Shown here piece after piece: positions 15,056 through 23,699 of a stretch of DNA of 64,000 bases (position 1 is the first letter of the stretch; each line of letters opens with the position of its first letter). This DNA is from Acidobacteriota bacterium. Its GTDB lineage: Bacteria > Acidobacteriota > Terriglobia > Bryobacterales > Bryobacteraceae. Position numbers and translations under genes: made by a program. The stretch is taken from contig JAFDVS010000113.1 of NCBI GenBank assembly GCA_018268935.1, positions 8,467 through 72,466 of the forward strand, read 5' to 3'. The notes under the pieces were generated by a model. That model had not been told where the DNA came from. It ran no database searches and saw only the letters and a list, made by a program, of their open reading frames with translations.

Positions 15056-16822
15056 GTGACAACCACATCCGCCCGCCTGTGCCTCTTAGCCACCATGGCT
15101 CATTCCGTCGTCAGTGCCCAGGACCCCATCCCCCTCACCAACTGGTACGCGCCTCCCTCCTTCAACGACACTAAGGATACCCGCGCCGCCGCCATCACCG
15201 GCCCATTGAGCCTCGTCGCGGTCACTCCCTGCCGCCTCGTCGATACCCGAGCCGAATACGCTCAACTCGGTTTCACCGGCGCCTTCGGCCCGCCCTCCTT
15301 CGCCGCCTCCTCGCAGCGCGACATTCCCATTCCCGCCGGCCGCTGCGGAATCCCATCCGGCGCCCGCGCCTATTCCCTCAACTTCACCGTCCTTCCCCAG
15401 CGTCCTCTCGCTTATCTCACTGCCTATCCCACCGGCTCCGCCGTCCCGAATGTTTCCGTCCTCAACTCCTTCGATGGGCGCATCGTCGCCAACGCCGCCG
15501 TAGTTCCCGCGGGCACCGGCGGCGCAATCACCGTCTACGTCACCGATCCCACCAACATCATCATCGACATCAACGGCTACTACTCCGATGGCACAACCGG
15601 CGCAGTCTCCGGATTCTCGGGACCCACCGGCCCGACCGGGCCAACAGGCCCCACCGGAGCAACAGGAGCTTCCTCCACCACGCCCGGCCCCGCTGGGCCC
15701 CCCGGCGCTAATGGAACCAACGGCGCCAACGGTGCAACCGGCCCCACCGGCTCTACCGGCATCACCGGCGCCATCGGAGCGACCGGTCCCGTAGGACCCA
15801 CCGGCGCTACTGGTGCTGCCGGCACTCCCGGCGCAACCGGCTCCACCGGTCTCACCGGCGCCATCGGAACCACCGGTCCCATAGGACCCACCGGCGCTAC
15901 TGGTGCTGCCGGCACTCCCGGCGCAACCGGCTCCACCGGTCTCACTGGCGCCATCGGAGCGACCGGTCCCATAGGATCCACTGGCGCTACCGGCGCTACC
16001 GGCGTCACAGGCACTGCCGGTACTCCCGGCGCAACCGGACCCACGGGACTCACCGGCCTCGCCGGCGCGACCGGAGCCGCCGGGCCCATCGGACCCACCG
16101 GCGCCACAGGCACTGCCGGTACTCCCGGTGCAACCGGCCCTACTGGCCTCACCGGAGCCGCCGGACCAACTGGCGCAGCCTCCACTGTCCCCGGCCCCAC
16201 AGGACCCACCGGCCCCGCTGGCCCAACCGGATCTACAGGCTCATCCGGAACCTCAGGTCCCACCGGACCAACAGGCCCAACCGGCTCCAACGGTACAAAC
16301 GGATCCAACGGTACAAACGGATCCAACGGTACAACCGGCGCGACCGGGCCCACCGGAGCCACCGGAGCCACTGGCGCAGCTTCCAGCGTCCCCGGCCCCA
16401 CCGGCCCTACCGGAGCTACCGGAGCCGCCGGCGCCGGCGGCGGCGCCATCTTCATGGTCACCAACATCGCCGGAGCCCTCCTCTCACTCCCACGTCACTT
16501 GGGCCCTAACACCAACTCCTCCCGCAGCACCGAGTCCGAGGCCGAATCCGTCATGCCGTCCGCCTGCACCTTCGGCGACCTCTACGTCCTCTGGAATGCC
16601 AACGCGGCCGGCTCCACCACTACCTTCACCGTCCGCGTCAACGGCGCCGACTCGTCCCTCAGTTGCAGCATCGCTAGCGGTGGTTCCAGTTGCAGTAACA
16701 CCACTTCCACTGCTTTGATCAACGCCGGCGACCGTACGGTCGTTCGGGTCACCGGGCCCTCCACCCTGCCCACCGCAATCTCCGGCGCCCTTTCCATTCA
16801 GATCGCCTGGCGCTGCCGCTAA
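15056..16822 (+). CDS. Secreted collagen-like repeat protein
   Basis: 588 aa from a GTG start with AGGAT about 6 nt upstream. A signal (ending VVSAQD) leads into a globular head (about 50-175) of a type often seen on surface proteins (VTPCRLVDTR ... VPNVSVLNSF ... VANAAVVPAG ... IIIDINGYYSDG). Then come about 280 residues of uninterrupted Gly-X-Y triplets, mostly GPT/GAT/GST (about 184-465), and a C-terminal head (about 466-588) with three cysteines in a short span. Threonine replaces hydroxyproline in the Y position, as in other bacterial collagens. Likely trimeric stalk displayed on the cell surface or in the matrix. A 90-bp unit is repeated inside the stalk. Confidence 0.85.
   Translation: MTTTSARLCLLATMAHSVVSAQDPIPLTNWYAPPSFNDTKDTRAAAITGPLSLVAVTPCRLVDTRAEYAQLGFTGAFGPPSFAASSQRDIPIPAGRCGIPSGARAYSLNFTVLPQRPLAYLTAYPTGSAVPNVSVLNSFDGRIVANAAVVPAGTGGAITVYVTDPTNIIIDINGYYSDGTTGAVSGFSGPTGPTGPTGPTGATGASSTTPGPAGPPGANGTNGANGATGPTGSTGITGAIGATGPVGPTGATGAAGTPGATGSTGLTGAIGTTGPIGPTGATGAAGTPGATGSTGLTGAIGATGPIGSTGATGATGVTGTAGTPGATGPTGLTGLAGATGAAGPIGPTGATGTAGTPGATGPTGLTGAAGPTGAASTVPGPTGPTGPAGPTGSTGSSGTSGPTGPTGPTGSNGTNGSNGTNGSNGTTGATGPTGATGATGAASSVPGPTGPTGATGAAGAGGGAIFMVTNIAGALLSLPRHLGPNTNSSRSTESEAESVMPSACTFGDLYVLWNANAAGSTTTFTVRVNGADSSLSCSIASGGSSCSNTTSTALINAGDRTVVRVTGPSTLPTAISGALSIQIAWRCR
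15801..15980 (+). repeat. 90-bp tandem unit within the collagen stalk
   Basis: The block at 15801-15854 is repeated at 15891-15944 with almost no change (one C/T difference). This encodes a 30-residue, ten-triplet unit (GATGSTGLTGAIG ... GAAGTP). Weaker copies follow to about 16160. It probably grows and shrinks by slippage or recombination. Confidence 0.75.
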
Positions 16823-16856
16823 CCAGCCGCGCCCAGCCGGACTATACTTGCAGGAA

Positions 16857-17924
16857 ATGCTCCCCACCATTCTCCTGCTCGCCGCTCTCGGCCCCGAACT
16901 CACTACCTATTCGCTCGACACCAACCAGGGCACGCTCAACAAACTGTCCGCCGTCACGCTTCCGCAAAACGTCCAGGAAGCCTGGCCGCATCCCAAACGG
17001 CCCATCCTCTACGTCACCTGGAGCAACAATTCCGGCAAAGCCACAGACCGCCACGGCGTCACCGCCTTCCAGGTCAACAAACAGACCGGAGCCCTCCAGC
17101 AACACGGCCACCCCATCACTCTCCCCGCTCGCTCCGTCTTCATCACCGTCGATCACACCGGCCAATACTTAATCGCCGCCTACAACCAGCCGAGCAAAGC
17201 CACCGTCCACCGCATCGCGCCCGACGGCACTCTCGGTGCCGAAGTCCCGCAAGCCCCCAACCTCAACTACGGCATCTACGCCCATCAAGTCCGCATCGAC
17301 CCCACCAACAAACTCGTCATCATCCCCGCCCGAGGCAACGCGCCCACCGCCACCAAGCCCGAAGACCCCGGCTCGCTCCAGGTCTACAAGTTCGACAACG
17401 GCAAACTTACCAATCTGCCCGCCGTAGCACCCAACAAAGGTTTCAACTTCCAACCCCGTCACCTCGACTTTCATCCCAAACTCCCCCTCCTCTACCTCAC
17501 CCTCGAACGCCAGAACAAACTCCAGGTTTATCGCATCATCGAGCCTCAGCCCCTATTCACCAAAGAAACATTGAAGGACCCGGCCCACATGGAAAACCAG
17601 GCCACCAGCGCCATCCACTTCCATCCCAACGGCCGCACCGTCTATCTCGGCAACCGCGCCACCTCCGCCGGCGGCGAAAACTCCATCGCCGTCTACTCCG
17701 TCGATCCCAAAACCGGCGAGCCCACACTCATCCAAAACGCCGACACCCACGGCATCCATCCCCGCACCTTCACCATCGATCCCTCCGGCCGCATCCTCGT
17801 CGTCGCCAACATGTCCCCCGCCAGCCTGTCCCTATTTCGAATCCAATCCGACGGCAAACTCGAATTCATCCGCAAATACGACCAACCCGGCAAACAGGCC
17901 CTCTTCTGGACCGGAGTATACTGA
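16857..17924 (+). CDS. Lactonase-family seven-bladed beta-propeller protein
   Basis: 355 aa resembling the 6-phosphogluconolactonase/YkgB-type propellers: YSLDTNQGTLNKLS, WPHPKRPILYV, YLIAAYNQPSKATVHRI, VYKFDNGKL, RHLDFHPKLPLLYL, SIAVYSVDPKTGEPTLIQ, HGIHPRTFTIDPSGRILVVAN. The chosen ATG is preceded by TATACT (16843-16848) with an 8-nt gap and no spaced Shine-Dalgarno sequence, so leaderless expression is likely; a TTG at 16848 is an alternative. The N-terminus (MLPTILLLAALG) could be a short signal peptide. Lactone hydrolysis is the family guess; many members have unknown substrates. Confidence 0.75.
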   Translation: MLPTILLLAALGPELTTYSLDTNQGTLNKLSAVTLPQNVQEAWPHPKRPILYVTWSNNSGKATDRHGVTAFQVNKQTGALQQHGHPITLPARSVFITVDHTGQYLIAAYNQPSKATVHRIAPDGTLGAEVPQAPNLNYGIYAHQVRIDPTNKLVIIPARGNAPTATKPEDPGSLQVYKFDNGKLTNLPAVAPNKGFNFQPRHLDFHPKLPLLYLTLERQNKLQVYRIIEPQPLFTKETLKDPAHMENQATSAIHFHPNGRTVYLGNRATSAGGENSIAVYSVDPKTGEPTLIQNADTHGIHPRTFTIDPSGRILVVANMSPASLSLFRIQSDGKLEFIRKYDQPGKQALFWTGVY

Positions 17925-17934
17925 CATCACCGCC

Positions 17935-19320
17935 ATGCTCACCCACCGCATCACCCGACGGTCCCTGTTCGCCGCCACGGCCACGCTCGCCTTCGCCCAG
18001 CGCCGTCCGCCCAACATCGTCTGGTTCATGTATGACGATCTCGGCAGCGCCGGACTCGGCTGCTACGGCCAGGAAAAGATCCAAACTCCGCATTCCGATC
18101 GCCTCGCCCGCGAAGGCACGCGCTACACCGCGGTCTACGCCGGAGGCTCCGTCTGCGCCCCATCCCGCAGCGTCCTCATGACCGGCCAACACCTCGGCCA
18201 CACCCCCGTCCGAGCCAACGCCCAAACCGTTCCCTTCGAGCCCAACGACGTCATCGTCGCCGAAGTCCTGAAGCAAGCAGGCTACTCGACAGGAGGCTTC
18301 GGCAAATGGGGACTCGGCGATGCAGGCTCCACCGGAGCCCCCACCCGCCAGGGCTTCGACGAGTTCTACGGCTACCTCCATCAAACCCACGCCCACAACT
18401 ACTGGCCCGAATACCTTCGCGACGGCGAAGAGAAGCAAACTCTCACCGCCAACATCGGCCGCAAGAAAGGTACCTACAGCGCCGACCTGATCGCCGACCG
18501 CATGTACAAATTCATCGAGAAGAACCGCAACCGCCCGTTCTTCCTCTACGCCACGCCCACCTTGCCGCACGCGCTCTTCCATCCTCCTTCCGACGCGCCT
18601 TACAGCGACAAGCCCTGGACGAAAGGCCAGAAAGCCTTCGCCGCCATGGTCACCATGGCCGATGCCGAACTCGGTCGCATCCTCGATCTCCTCGATAAAC
18701 ACGGCCTCACGCAAAACACCATCGTCTTCTGCACCTCCGACAACGGAGGCCCCGCCCCGCCTGACGACAAAGACGGTTCGTTCTTCGAAATTAACCGCGG
18801 CGCCCGAGGCTTCAAAGGCTCCCTCTGGGAAGGCGGCATCCGCGTCCCCATGATCGTCCGCTGGCCCGGCAAAGTCGCCGCGGGCAAGGTCAACGCGACC
18901 CCGTGGTACTTCGCCGACTTCATGCCGACAGCCGCCGAAATCGCCGGCGCCAAGCCTCCCGCCAACATCGACGGTGTCTCCATGGTCCCCGTCCTCACCG
19001 GCAAAACCATGCCCCGCCGAGCCCTCTATTGGGAGCAGGAACGATGGGAAGGAAAGACCAAGCACTTCCGTCCCAACACCCTCGCCCAAGCCGTCCGCCT
19101 CGGCGACTGGAAAGCCATCCGCAACGCCCCCGGCGCCCCGCTCGATCTCTACGACCTCGCGAAGGATCCGAAAGAACAAACCAACGTCGCCGCCCAGAAT
19201 CCAAAGGTAGTGGCCGAAATCGAAGCCATTCTCAAGAAAATCCGAGTCGCCCCCCGTCCCCACGACAACGGCAACGACGAATGGGTCGGCCGCAAAGACA
19301 TCCCCCCGGAAACAGAGTGA
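17935..19320 (+). CDS. Type I sulfatase (CAPSR active site)
   Basis: 461 aa with a twin-arginine-like leader (MLTHRITRRSLFAATATLAF). NIVWFMYDDLG supplies the metal-binding aspartates. Cys74 in CAPSRSVLMTGQ is the residue oxidised to formylglycine. Later blocks (GGFGKWGLG, PFFLYATPTLPHALF, TIVFCTSDNGG, GSLWEGGIRVPMIVRWPG) are standard arylsulfatase motifs. It removes sulfate esters from a polysaccharide or small molecule outside the cytoplasm. A formylglycine-generating enzyme or anaerobic maturase is required, and neither is in the window. It lies 10 bp behind the lactonase gene; its stop TGA is the first triplet of an extragenic hairpin repeat. Confidence 0.93.
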   Translation: MLTHRITRRSLFAATATLAFAQRRPPNIVWFMYDDLGSAGLGCYGQEKIQTPHSDRLAREGTRYTAVYAGGSVCAPSRSVLMTGQHLGHTPVRANAQTVPFEPNDVIVAEVLKQAGYSTGGFGKWGLGDAGSTGAPTRQGFDEFYGYLHQTHAHNYWPEYLRDGEEKQTLTANIGRKKGTYSADLIADRMYKFIEKNRNRPFFLYATPTLPHALFHPPSDAPYSDKPWTKGQKAFAAMVTMADAELGRILDLLDKHGLTQNTIVFCTSDNGGPAPPDDKDGSFFEINRGARGFKGSLWEGGIRVPMIVRWPGKVAAGKVNATPWYFADFMPTAAEIAGAKPPANIDGVSMVPVLTGKTMPRRALYWEQERWEGKTKHFRPNTLAQAVRLGDWKAIRNAPGAPLDLYDLAKDPKEQTNVAAQNPKVVAEIEAILKKIRVAPRPHDNGNDEWVGRKDIPPETE

Positions 19321-19345
19321 CGTAGGCCTCCAGGCCTGCGGCTAA
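19318..19345 (+). repeat. Stop-codon-linked GGCC hairpin repeat (diverged copy)
   Basis: Starts with the sulfatase stop TGA, continues CG-T-AGGCCT-CC-AGGCCT-GCGGCTAA. The stem AGGCCT/AGGCCT is perfect. The frame TGACG...GGCCTCC...GGCC.GCGGCTAA is shared with the copies at 47090 and 50071. Confidence 0.6.
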
Positions 19346-19356
19346 ATAGGTGGACT

Positions 19357-19569
19357 ATGACTCGCCACCCAGCGGACACCGATGACGAAATGCGCCCCGT
19401 GTACGACTTCTCATCCGGAGTCCGCGGCAAGCACCACGAGCAGTACAAGGCCGGCACGAGTATCGTCCTGTTGGACGCTGATGTTGCCAAGGTCTTCAAA
19501 GATTCCGAGTCCGTAAACCGGGCTCTCCGCTTACTTTTGGAGTTGGCGAAGAGCCAGTTCCCCTCCTGA
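19357..19569 (+). CDS. Orphan antitoxin-like small protein
   Basis: 70 aa: EMRPVYDFSSGVRGKHHEQY then GTSIVLLDADVAKVFKDSES and VNRALRLL. The same YDFS-G-RGK-Y-G-I-L-D opening is seen in the BrnA-like protein at 49481, suggesting a related DNA-binding antitoxin. Start at ATG 19357 with AGGTGG upstream; ATG 19390 is possible. No toxin gene adjoins, so it is solitary. Confidence 0.55.
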   Translation: MTRHPADTDDEMRPVYDFSSGVRGKHHEQYKAGTSIVLLDADVAKVFKDSESVNRALRLLLELAKSQFPS

Positions 19570-19635
19570 CCGAGCCGCGTAAAGTTCAACTTCAGGATCC
19601 ATAGCGCCGACGATTTTATCCGATTGCGCACACGC

Positions 19636-19887
19636 TCAGATCCCTCCGAATACCTGCGAGCAGTTAAATGATGTCGCTCCAATGAGGTGTGCCTGGAACT
19701 CATCGCCCACCACCTCGAAATGCGAACGTGGGTAGCTCACAAGAAGACCGTCTCCATCGACGCCCTCCTTTCGAAATACTCCGTCTGATTCCTCTGACAC
19801 CTGCGAAGCGTCGCCGAGGCTGCCAGGCAAGGAATAGCGATGCGATCTTAGATTGCTCACAGCCAACTGATACACTTTGATGCGAGA
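19636..19887 (-). other. Minus-strand frame of uncertain status in a gene-poor gap
   Basis: The gap 19570-19899 holds one plausible frame on the minus strand: KVYQLAVSNLRSHRYSLPGS ... SEESDGVFRKEGVDGDGLLV ... SHFEVVGDEFQAHLIGATSF. Composition looks protein-like rather than random, but no family is recognised and no convincing start or ribosome site is visible. Either a small unknown protein or the tail of a lost one. Confidence 0.3.
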
Positions 19888-19899
19888 ATAAATGCATCT

Positions 19900-20187
19900 A
19901 TGAATCGCCACGCATCGCGACGAACCACTCTCACGCTGCCGGCCTCCAGCCTGGACTTGGCGGAAGGCATCGCCCGAAAACGTCACGTCAACCTAAGCAC
20001 CGTCGTCGGCGAAGCTCTCCAGCGTGGACTCAGAGAAGAAGTCCAGGCTCTACGAAAGGAAACCATTCTCCAGTCGTATCGAAAAGCGTTCACCGGCTTC
20101 TCTCCCGAAGAACTCTTACTGCTCGACGGGATCGTGGCCGAACCGCACCCAACCAAGCGAACACCAAAAACCCGCACTCGCAAATGA
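19900..20187 (+). CDS. Ribbon-helix-helix antitoxin (VapB-type)
   Basis: 95 aa: a short strand (RRTTLTLPASSLDLAEGIAR) and helices (NLSTVVGEALQRGLREEV) form the DNA-binding part. The C-terminal about 45 residues (SYRKAFTGFSPEELLLLDGI) would wrap the toxin. The stop overlaps the start of the PIN-domain gene by 4 nt (ATGA), typical of co-translated antitoxin and toxin. Expected to repress its own operon. Confidence 0.8.
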   Translation: MNRHASRRTTLTLPASSLDLAEGIARKRHVNLSTVVGEALQRGLREEVQALRKETILQSYRKAFTGFSPEELLLLDGIVAEPHPTKRTPKTRTRK

Positions 20188-20726
20188 GCGAAACAAGTTC
20201 CAGCCCACTCCTTTTCGACACGAGCGCAGAAAGCTGGTTTGCTCGAACTCAAGATACGCTTGCCGCAACATGGTGGCGCAAATACCTGCAACTGCATGCC
20301 GTTCACGTGTCGGCCATCACAGTGCTGGAACGGACGCGGGGCTACTCCATGCTTTGGCGCGCTGCGGCTCCAGACCGTCGTCCATTCATCGAATCGGCGC
20401 GACTCGCTTACCTCGACTCCCCTCGCATCGTCCATCCAGTCGATACCGCCGCATCCATGGTTGCGGGCGAATTGATGGCTTTGGTGCCCGACCCACCAAC
20501 TCCACCCAAACGAACGCATCGCGTTGCCGAATCCAAGTCGGAACGGCTGGCCCGATGGCGTTTCGACACCATCATTGCCGCAACCGCCATGGTGAACGGG
20601 ATGACGCTCGTTCATAACAACCCCGCCGACTTCGAAACGATTCGCAGTGCCGTCGAGAACAGCCCTCAACGTTTTCCAACTACCGGCGCCCTAAATTTGA
20701 TTCGGTGCCAGACACTCACCATCTAG
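20184..20726 (+). CDS. PIN-domain ribonuclease toxin (VapC-type)
   Basis: 180 aa with the PIN acidic set: Asp12 (LLFDTSAESW), Glu49 (AITVLERTRG), Asp128 (WRFDTIIAATA) and Asp149 near HNNPADF. It is somewhat longer than the usual 130-140 aa because of an insertion near 100-125 (PDPPTPPKRTHR). All expected metal ligands are present, so this is the only complete toxin-antitoxin pair in the window. Action expected on RNA, blocked by the partner encoded at 19900. Confidence 0.82.
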   Translation: MSETSSSPLLFDTSAESWFARTQDTLAATWWRKYLQLHAVHVSAITVLERTRGYSMLWRAAAPDRRPFIESARLAYLDSPRIVHPVDTAASMVAGELMALVPDPPTPPKRTHRVAESKSERLARWRFDTIIAATAMVNGMTLVHNNPADFETIRSAVENSPQRFPTTGALNLIRCQTLTI

Positions 20727-20741
20727 CATGACAACAACATC

Positions 20742-22397
20742 ATGAAATACCTCCTCCTTCTCCTATCCGCCGCCTCCGCCATCGCCCAGCAGTCCTACGA
20801 CCTCATCGTCTACGGAGGCAATGCCGCCGGCGTCATGACCGCCGTTTCCGGCGCGCGCCAGGGCCTCAAAACCGTCCTCCTCGAACCGCGCGACCACGTC
20901 GGCGGACTCGTCAGCGGCGGTCTCTCCGGCACCGACATCGGCCGCCCCGAAGTCATCGGCGGCATGGCCCTCGAGTTCTACTACCGCGCCGGCCGCCACT
21001 ACAACCTCGCCTGGCACGGCCAGGAAATCGCCTGGACCCCCGAGCCCAAAGTCGCCGAAGCCATCTTCCGCGACATGCTAAAAGAAGCAGGCGTCACGCT
21101 CCTCCAGCGCCACCGCCTCCGCGAAAAGACCGGCGTCCGCAAGAACGGAACCACCATCGCCGAAATCACCATGGAAAACGGCGCGCGCTTCACCGGCCGC
21201 ATCTTCGCCGACACGACATACGAAGGCGATCTCATGGCCCAGGCCAAAGTCAGCTACACCCTCGGCCGCGAAAGCACGAAGCAGTACAACGAGGATCTCG
21301 CCGGAGTCCGTGCCCGCACGCCGAGCCATCAGTTCGCCGTCGAAATCCCCGCCCGAGACCGCAACGGCAACGTCTTGCCCGAAGTCTCCACCGCCCCTCG
21401 CGGCGAGCCCGGCTCCGCCGATCGCCGCATTCAGGCCTACAACTTCCGCGTCGTCGCCAGCAAAGACCCCGCCAACCAAGTCCCCTGGCCCAAACCCGAT
21501 CACTACGACGTGAAGCGCTACGAACTGCTCGCTCTCTACGTCACCGCCATGACGCCCTATCTCGGCCGTCCACTCGACATCAACGAAATCAACCTCCTCC
21601 GCGTCATCCCGAATCACAAAGCCGATTTCAACAATCGCGGCGGCTTCTCCACCGACTACATCGGCAAGAACTACGGCTACCCCGAAGGCGATTACGCCAC
21701 CCGAGCCCGCCTCTGGAAAGAGCACGAAGACTACCAGAAAGGCTTCTACTACTTCCTCGCCAACGACCCGCGCGTCCCGGCGAGCCTGCAACAGCAGATG
21801 CGCGAATGGGGCCTCGCCAAAGACGAATTCACCGACACCGGCAACTGGCCGCATCAGCTCTACATCCGCGAAGCACGCCGCATGGTCGGCCCGTTCGTCT
21901 CCACGCAGAAGGACCTCCAGACCGACCTGACGAAACCAGACGTCATCGGCATGGGCAGCTACAATTCCGACTCGCACAACCTCCAGCGCTTCATCAACGA
22001 CCGCGGCTTCGTCGAAAACGAAGGCGACGTCCAGGTGCCCGTCAAACCCTATCAGATCGCCTATCGCGTCCTCACGCCGAAGCGCGAAGAGGCAACCAAC
22101 CTCCTCGTTCCCGTCTGCTTCTCCGCCAGCCACATCGCCTATTCCTCCATGCGCATGGAGCCGCAGTACATGATCATCGGCCACGCCGCGGGAGTCGCCG
22201 CCGCCCTCGCCATCTCCTCGAAAGCCGCCGTGCAAGACATCAACATCGCCGATCTCCAGCGCCGCCTCAAAAGCGAAGGAGCTGTCTTCGAATACGGCAC
22301 ACAGCACAACGCCGAAGCACTCGCCATCATCCGCCGCCGCTTCGCCCCGCCCCGCCGCACTGGACCAACACCGTGGGGCTATCCGGAGAAGCGCTAA
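20742..22397 (+). CDS. Secreted FAD-dependent oxidoreductase
   Basis: 551 aa with signal peptide (MKYLLLLLSAASAIAQQ). A dinucleotide-binding fold follows directly (YDLIVYGGNAAGVMTAVSGA, then TVLLEPRDHVGGLVSGGLSG), typical of the large FAD-dependent group linked to polysaccharide breakdown in Acidobacteria and Bacteroidota ('xanthan lyase' annotations are common but unproven). A second FAD segment is at GRIFADTTYEGDLMA, and the C-terminal block YMIIGHAAGVAAALAIS closes the fold. Substrate unknown. It is probably exported folded or loaded with FAD in the periplasm. Confidence 0.8.
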   Translation: MKYLLLLLSAASAIAQQSYDLIVYGGNAAGVMTAVSGARQGLKTVLLEPRDHVGGLVSGGLSGTDIGRPEVIGGMALEFYYRAGRHYNLAWHGQEIAWTPEPKVAEAIFRDMLKEAGVTLLQRHRLREKTGVRKNGTTIAEITMENGARFTGRIFADTTYEGDLMAQAKVSYTLGRESTKQYNEDLAGVRARTPSHQFAVEIPARDRNGNVLPEVSTAPRGEPGSADRRIQAYNFRVVASKDPANQVPWPKPDHYDVKRYELLALYVTAMTPYLGRPLDINEINLLRVIPNHKADFNNRGGFSTDYIGKNYGYPEGDYATRARLWKEHEDYQKGFYYFLANDPRVPASLQQQMREWGLAKDEFTDTGNWPHQLYIREARRMVGPFVSTQKDLQTDLTKPDVIGMGSYNSDSHNLQRFINDRGFVENEGDVQVPVKPYQIAYRVLTPKREEATNLLVPVCFSASHIAYSSMRMEPQYMIIGHAAGVAAALAISSKAAVQDINIADLQRRLKSEGAVFEYGTQHNAEALAIIRRRFAPPRRTGPTPWGYPEKR

Positions 22398-22413
22398 TTG
22401 CTACCCTGAAGTA

Positions 22414-22653
22414 GTGAAGGTCACCGTCGAACTTCCCGATTCCCTCCACCGCGACTTGAAGCATCAAGCCGCCGAGCAGGGTGTCCCGATGCGTGTCCTC
22501 GTCGAGCATGGCATTCGAATCGCCCTGAGCAGTGATGCGCCTCCCAAGAAAAAGTTCCGCCTGAAGACCATCACGACAAAGGGTCATGGCCTTGCCTGCA
22601 AGGACAATTGGACAACCATTCGCTCTCTCATCTATTCAGATTGCGGCCACTAG
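22414..22653 (+). CDS. VapB-like antitoxin, toxin partner decayed
   Basis: 79 aa from a GTG start: KVTVELPDSLHRDLKHQAAE, then VPMRVLVEHGIRIAL, a ribbon-helix-helix fold, with a tail (HGLACKDNWTTIRSLIY) normally touching a PIN toxin. TACCCT (22402-22407) lies 6 nt before GTG, suggesting leaderless translation. The toxin gene that should follow is only a scrap. Confidence 0.7.
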   Translation: MKVTVELPDSLHRDLKHQAAEQGVPMRVLVEHGIRIALSSDAPPKKKFRLKTITTKGHGLACKDNWTTIRSLIYSDCGH

Positions 22654-22654
22654 T

Positions 22655-22778
22655 CGCCCGTTCGACTCCAACCTCCTTGTCTGTTCCCGCGGAGGGCGAC
22701 ACTCCTTAGCACGCTTGCAACTCAGCACATTGGACCGCCCGATCGCGACTATTCCCCGATTCCCCTGCACTCACGCTA
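22655..22778 (+). pseudogene. Remnant of a PIN-domain (VapC) toxin gene
   Basis: Just after the antitoxin stop, one frame reads FDSNLLVCSRGGRHSLARLQ and then LSTLDRPIATIPRFPCTHAS, matching the opening of VapC proteins (DSNLLVY...A...W.IPWPC.HE). No start codon, about 40 codons only. The rest has been lost at the 3' end of the convergent NlpC-like gene. Confidence 0.55.
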
Positions 22779-23628
22779 GCTTCCGAATCGTCACCGTCGG
22801 GTTCGTATCCTTCATCTCCTCCCCCTTGATAATCCGCCGCGTCACGTCCCACCCCTTCGGCTTCTTCAAAATCGTGTAGCTCGAATAGTTCAACCCATCA
22901 TTGGGATCATCCATCTCCATCTTCGCCGCCGTCGCTTCCGCCACCATGCATTCCACGGCCACCTTCTTCCCGTTCACCACGTAATCCCGATACACCGAAT
23001 CAATCACCGAAATGTGATTCGTCTTCAAAAACACAATCGCGCATCCTTGTTCTATGTCCGCCAGTTCCTTCACTTCCTTCCCCAGCGTCCGGTAAGCCAC
23101 CGACGACTTCCCCCGATAAGGAGCCCCGTAATAGACCCCGGTGAACCCGCTGCAATCAAGCCCGATGTACTCATTGCAGTAAGCCTGCAACTCGCCCAGC
23201 GTCGGCCGCACCAACCCGTAGTAAACCGCCAGCCGCAGCGCCAGCTCAATCTCATCCGGCGATCCCTTGCCGATAAACGCCCGCATCACGTCCGTCGTGT
23301 TCACAATCAACTTCTCGCCGGCCACTCCGCCGCCCCATCCGGGCAACGAATCATCCACCGCCGGCGGCCCCACGACTCGGCGCAACAGCGTCAGCTCGAA
23401 GACGTGTGGCCCCAGCTTCTTCCCATCCTTCACAATCGCCCGCGCCAGCTTCTCATACGCCTTTACTCCCGCCACGCAGGAGTACTCCGAGTTCGGCAAC
23501 CCGTAGTTTCGATACTCGCGGATGTCGACAAAGTACAGCAGTTGCTGATCCGGCAACTCCACCGTCAGATTGCGATACGCATCGTAGAGCGCCTTGGGGG
23601 TATGCGTGTTTCGATAACCCTGGGTCAT
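22771..23628 (-). CDS. NlpC/P60-like cysteine hydrolase
   Basis: 285 aa with a probable catalytic cysteine in LDCSGFTGVYYG (Cys159) and a histidine in NHISVID (His205), the Cys-His spacing of NlpC/P60-type peptidases or amidases. The N-terminal half (residues 1-140) has no recognised domain and no signal peptide is seen, so the protein may act in the cytoplasm or be exported by another route. An in-frame stop two codons upstream fixes the start near 23628. It diverges from the sugar dehydrogenase operon. Confidence 0.55.
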   Translation of the reverse strand: MTQGYRNTHTPKALYDAYRNLTVELPDQQLLYFVDIREYRNYGLPNSEYSCVAGVKAYEKLARAIVKDGKKLGPHVFELTLLRRVVGPPAVDDSLPGWGGGVAGEKLIVNTTDVMRAFIGKGSPDEIELALRLAVYYGLVRPTLGELQAYCNEYIGLDCSGFTGVYYGAPYRGKSSVAYRTLGKEVKELADIEQGCAIVFLKTNHISVIDSVYRDYVVNGKKVAVECMVAEATAAKMEMDDPNDGLNYSSYTILKKPKGWDVTRRIIKGEEMKDTNPTVTIRKLA

Positions 23629-23699
23629 GCTCTACACGCGGAATCCGCCCGGAAAACCCGTCACCTCCCTGGGAAATGTATGATAGGTAAATTCCGCTT

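Noticed and set aside
13108..15174. 688-codon + strand frame over the heparinase-like gene
   Set aside because: Arg/His/Pro-rich antisense shadow; the minus-strand protein has real family motifs.
15580..16467. Pro/Val-rich minus-strand frame and possible CRISPR-like periodicity in the collagen stalk
   Set aside because: The period is codon-triplet and 90-bp coding repetition with no spacers. The minus frame is the mirror of the Gly-X-Y repeat.
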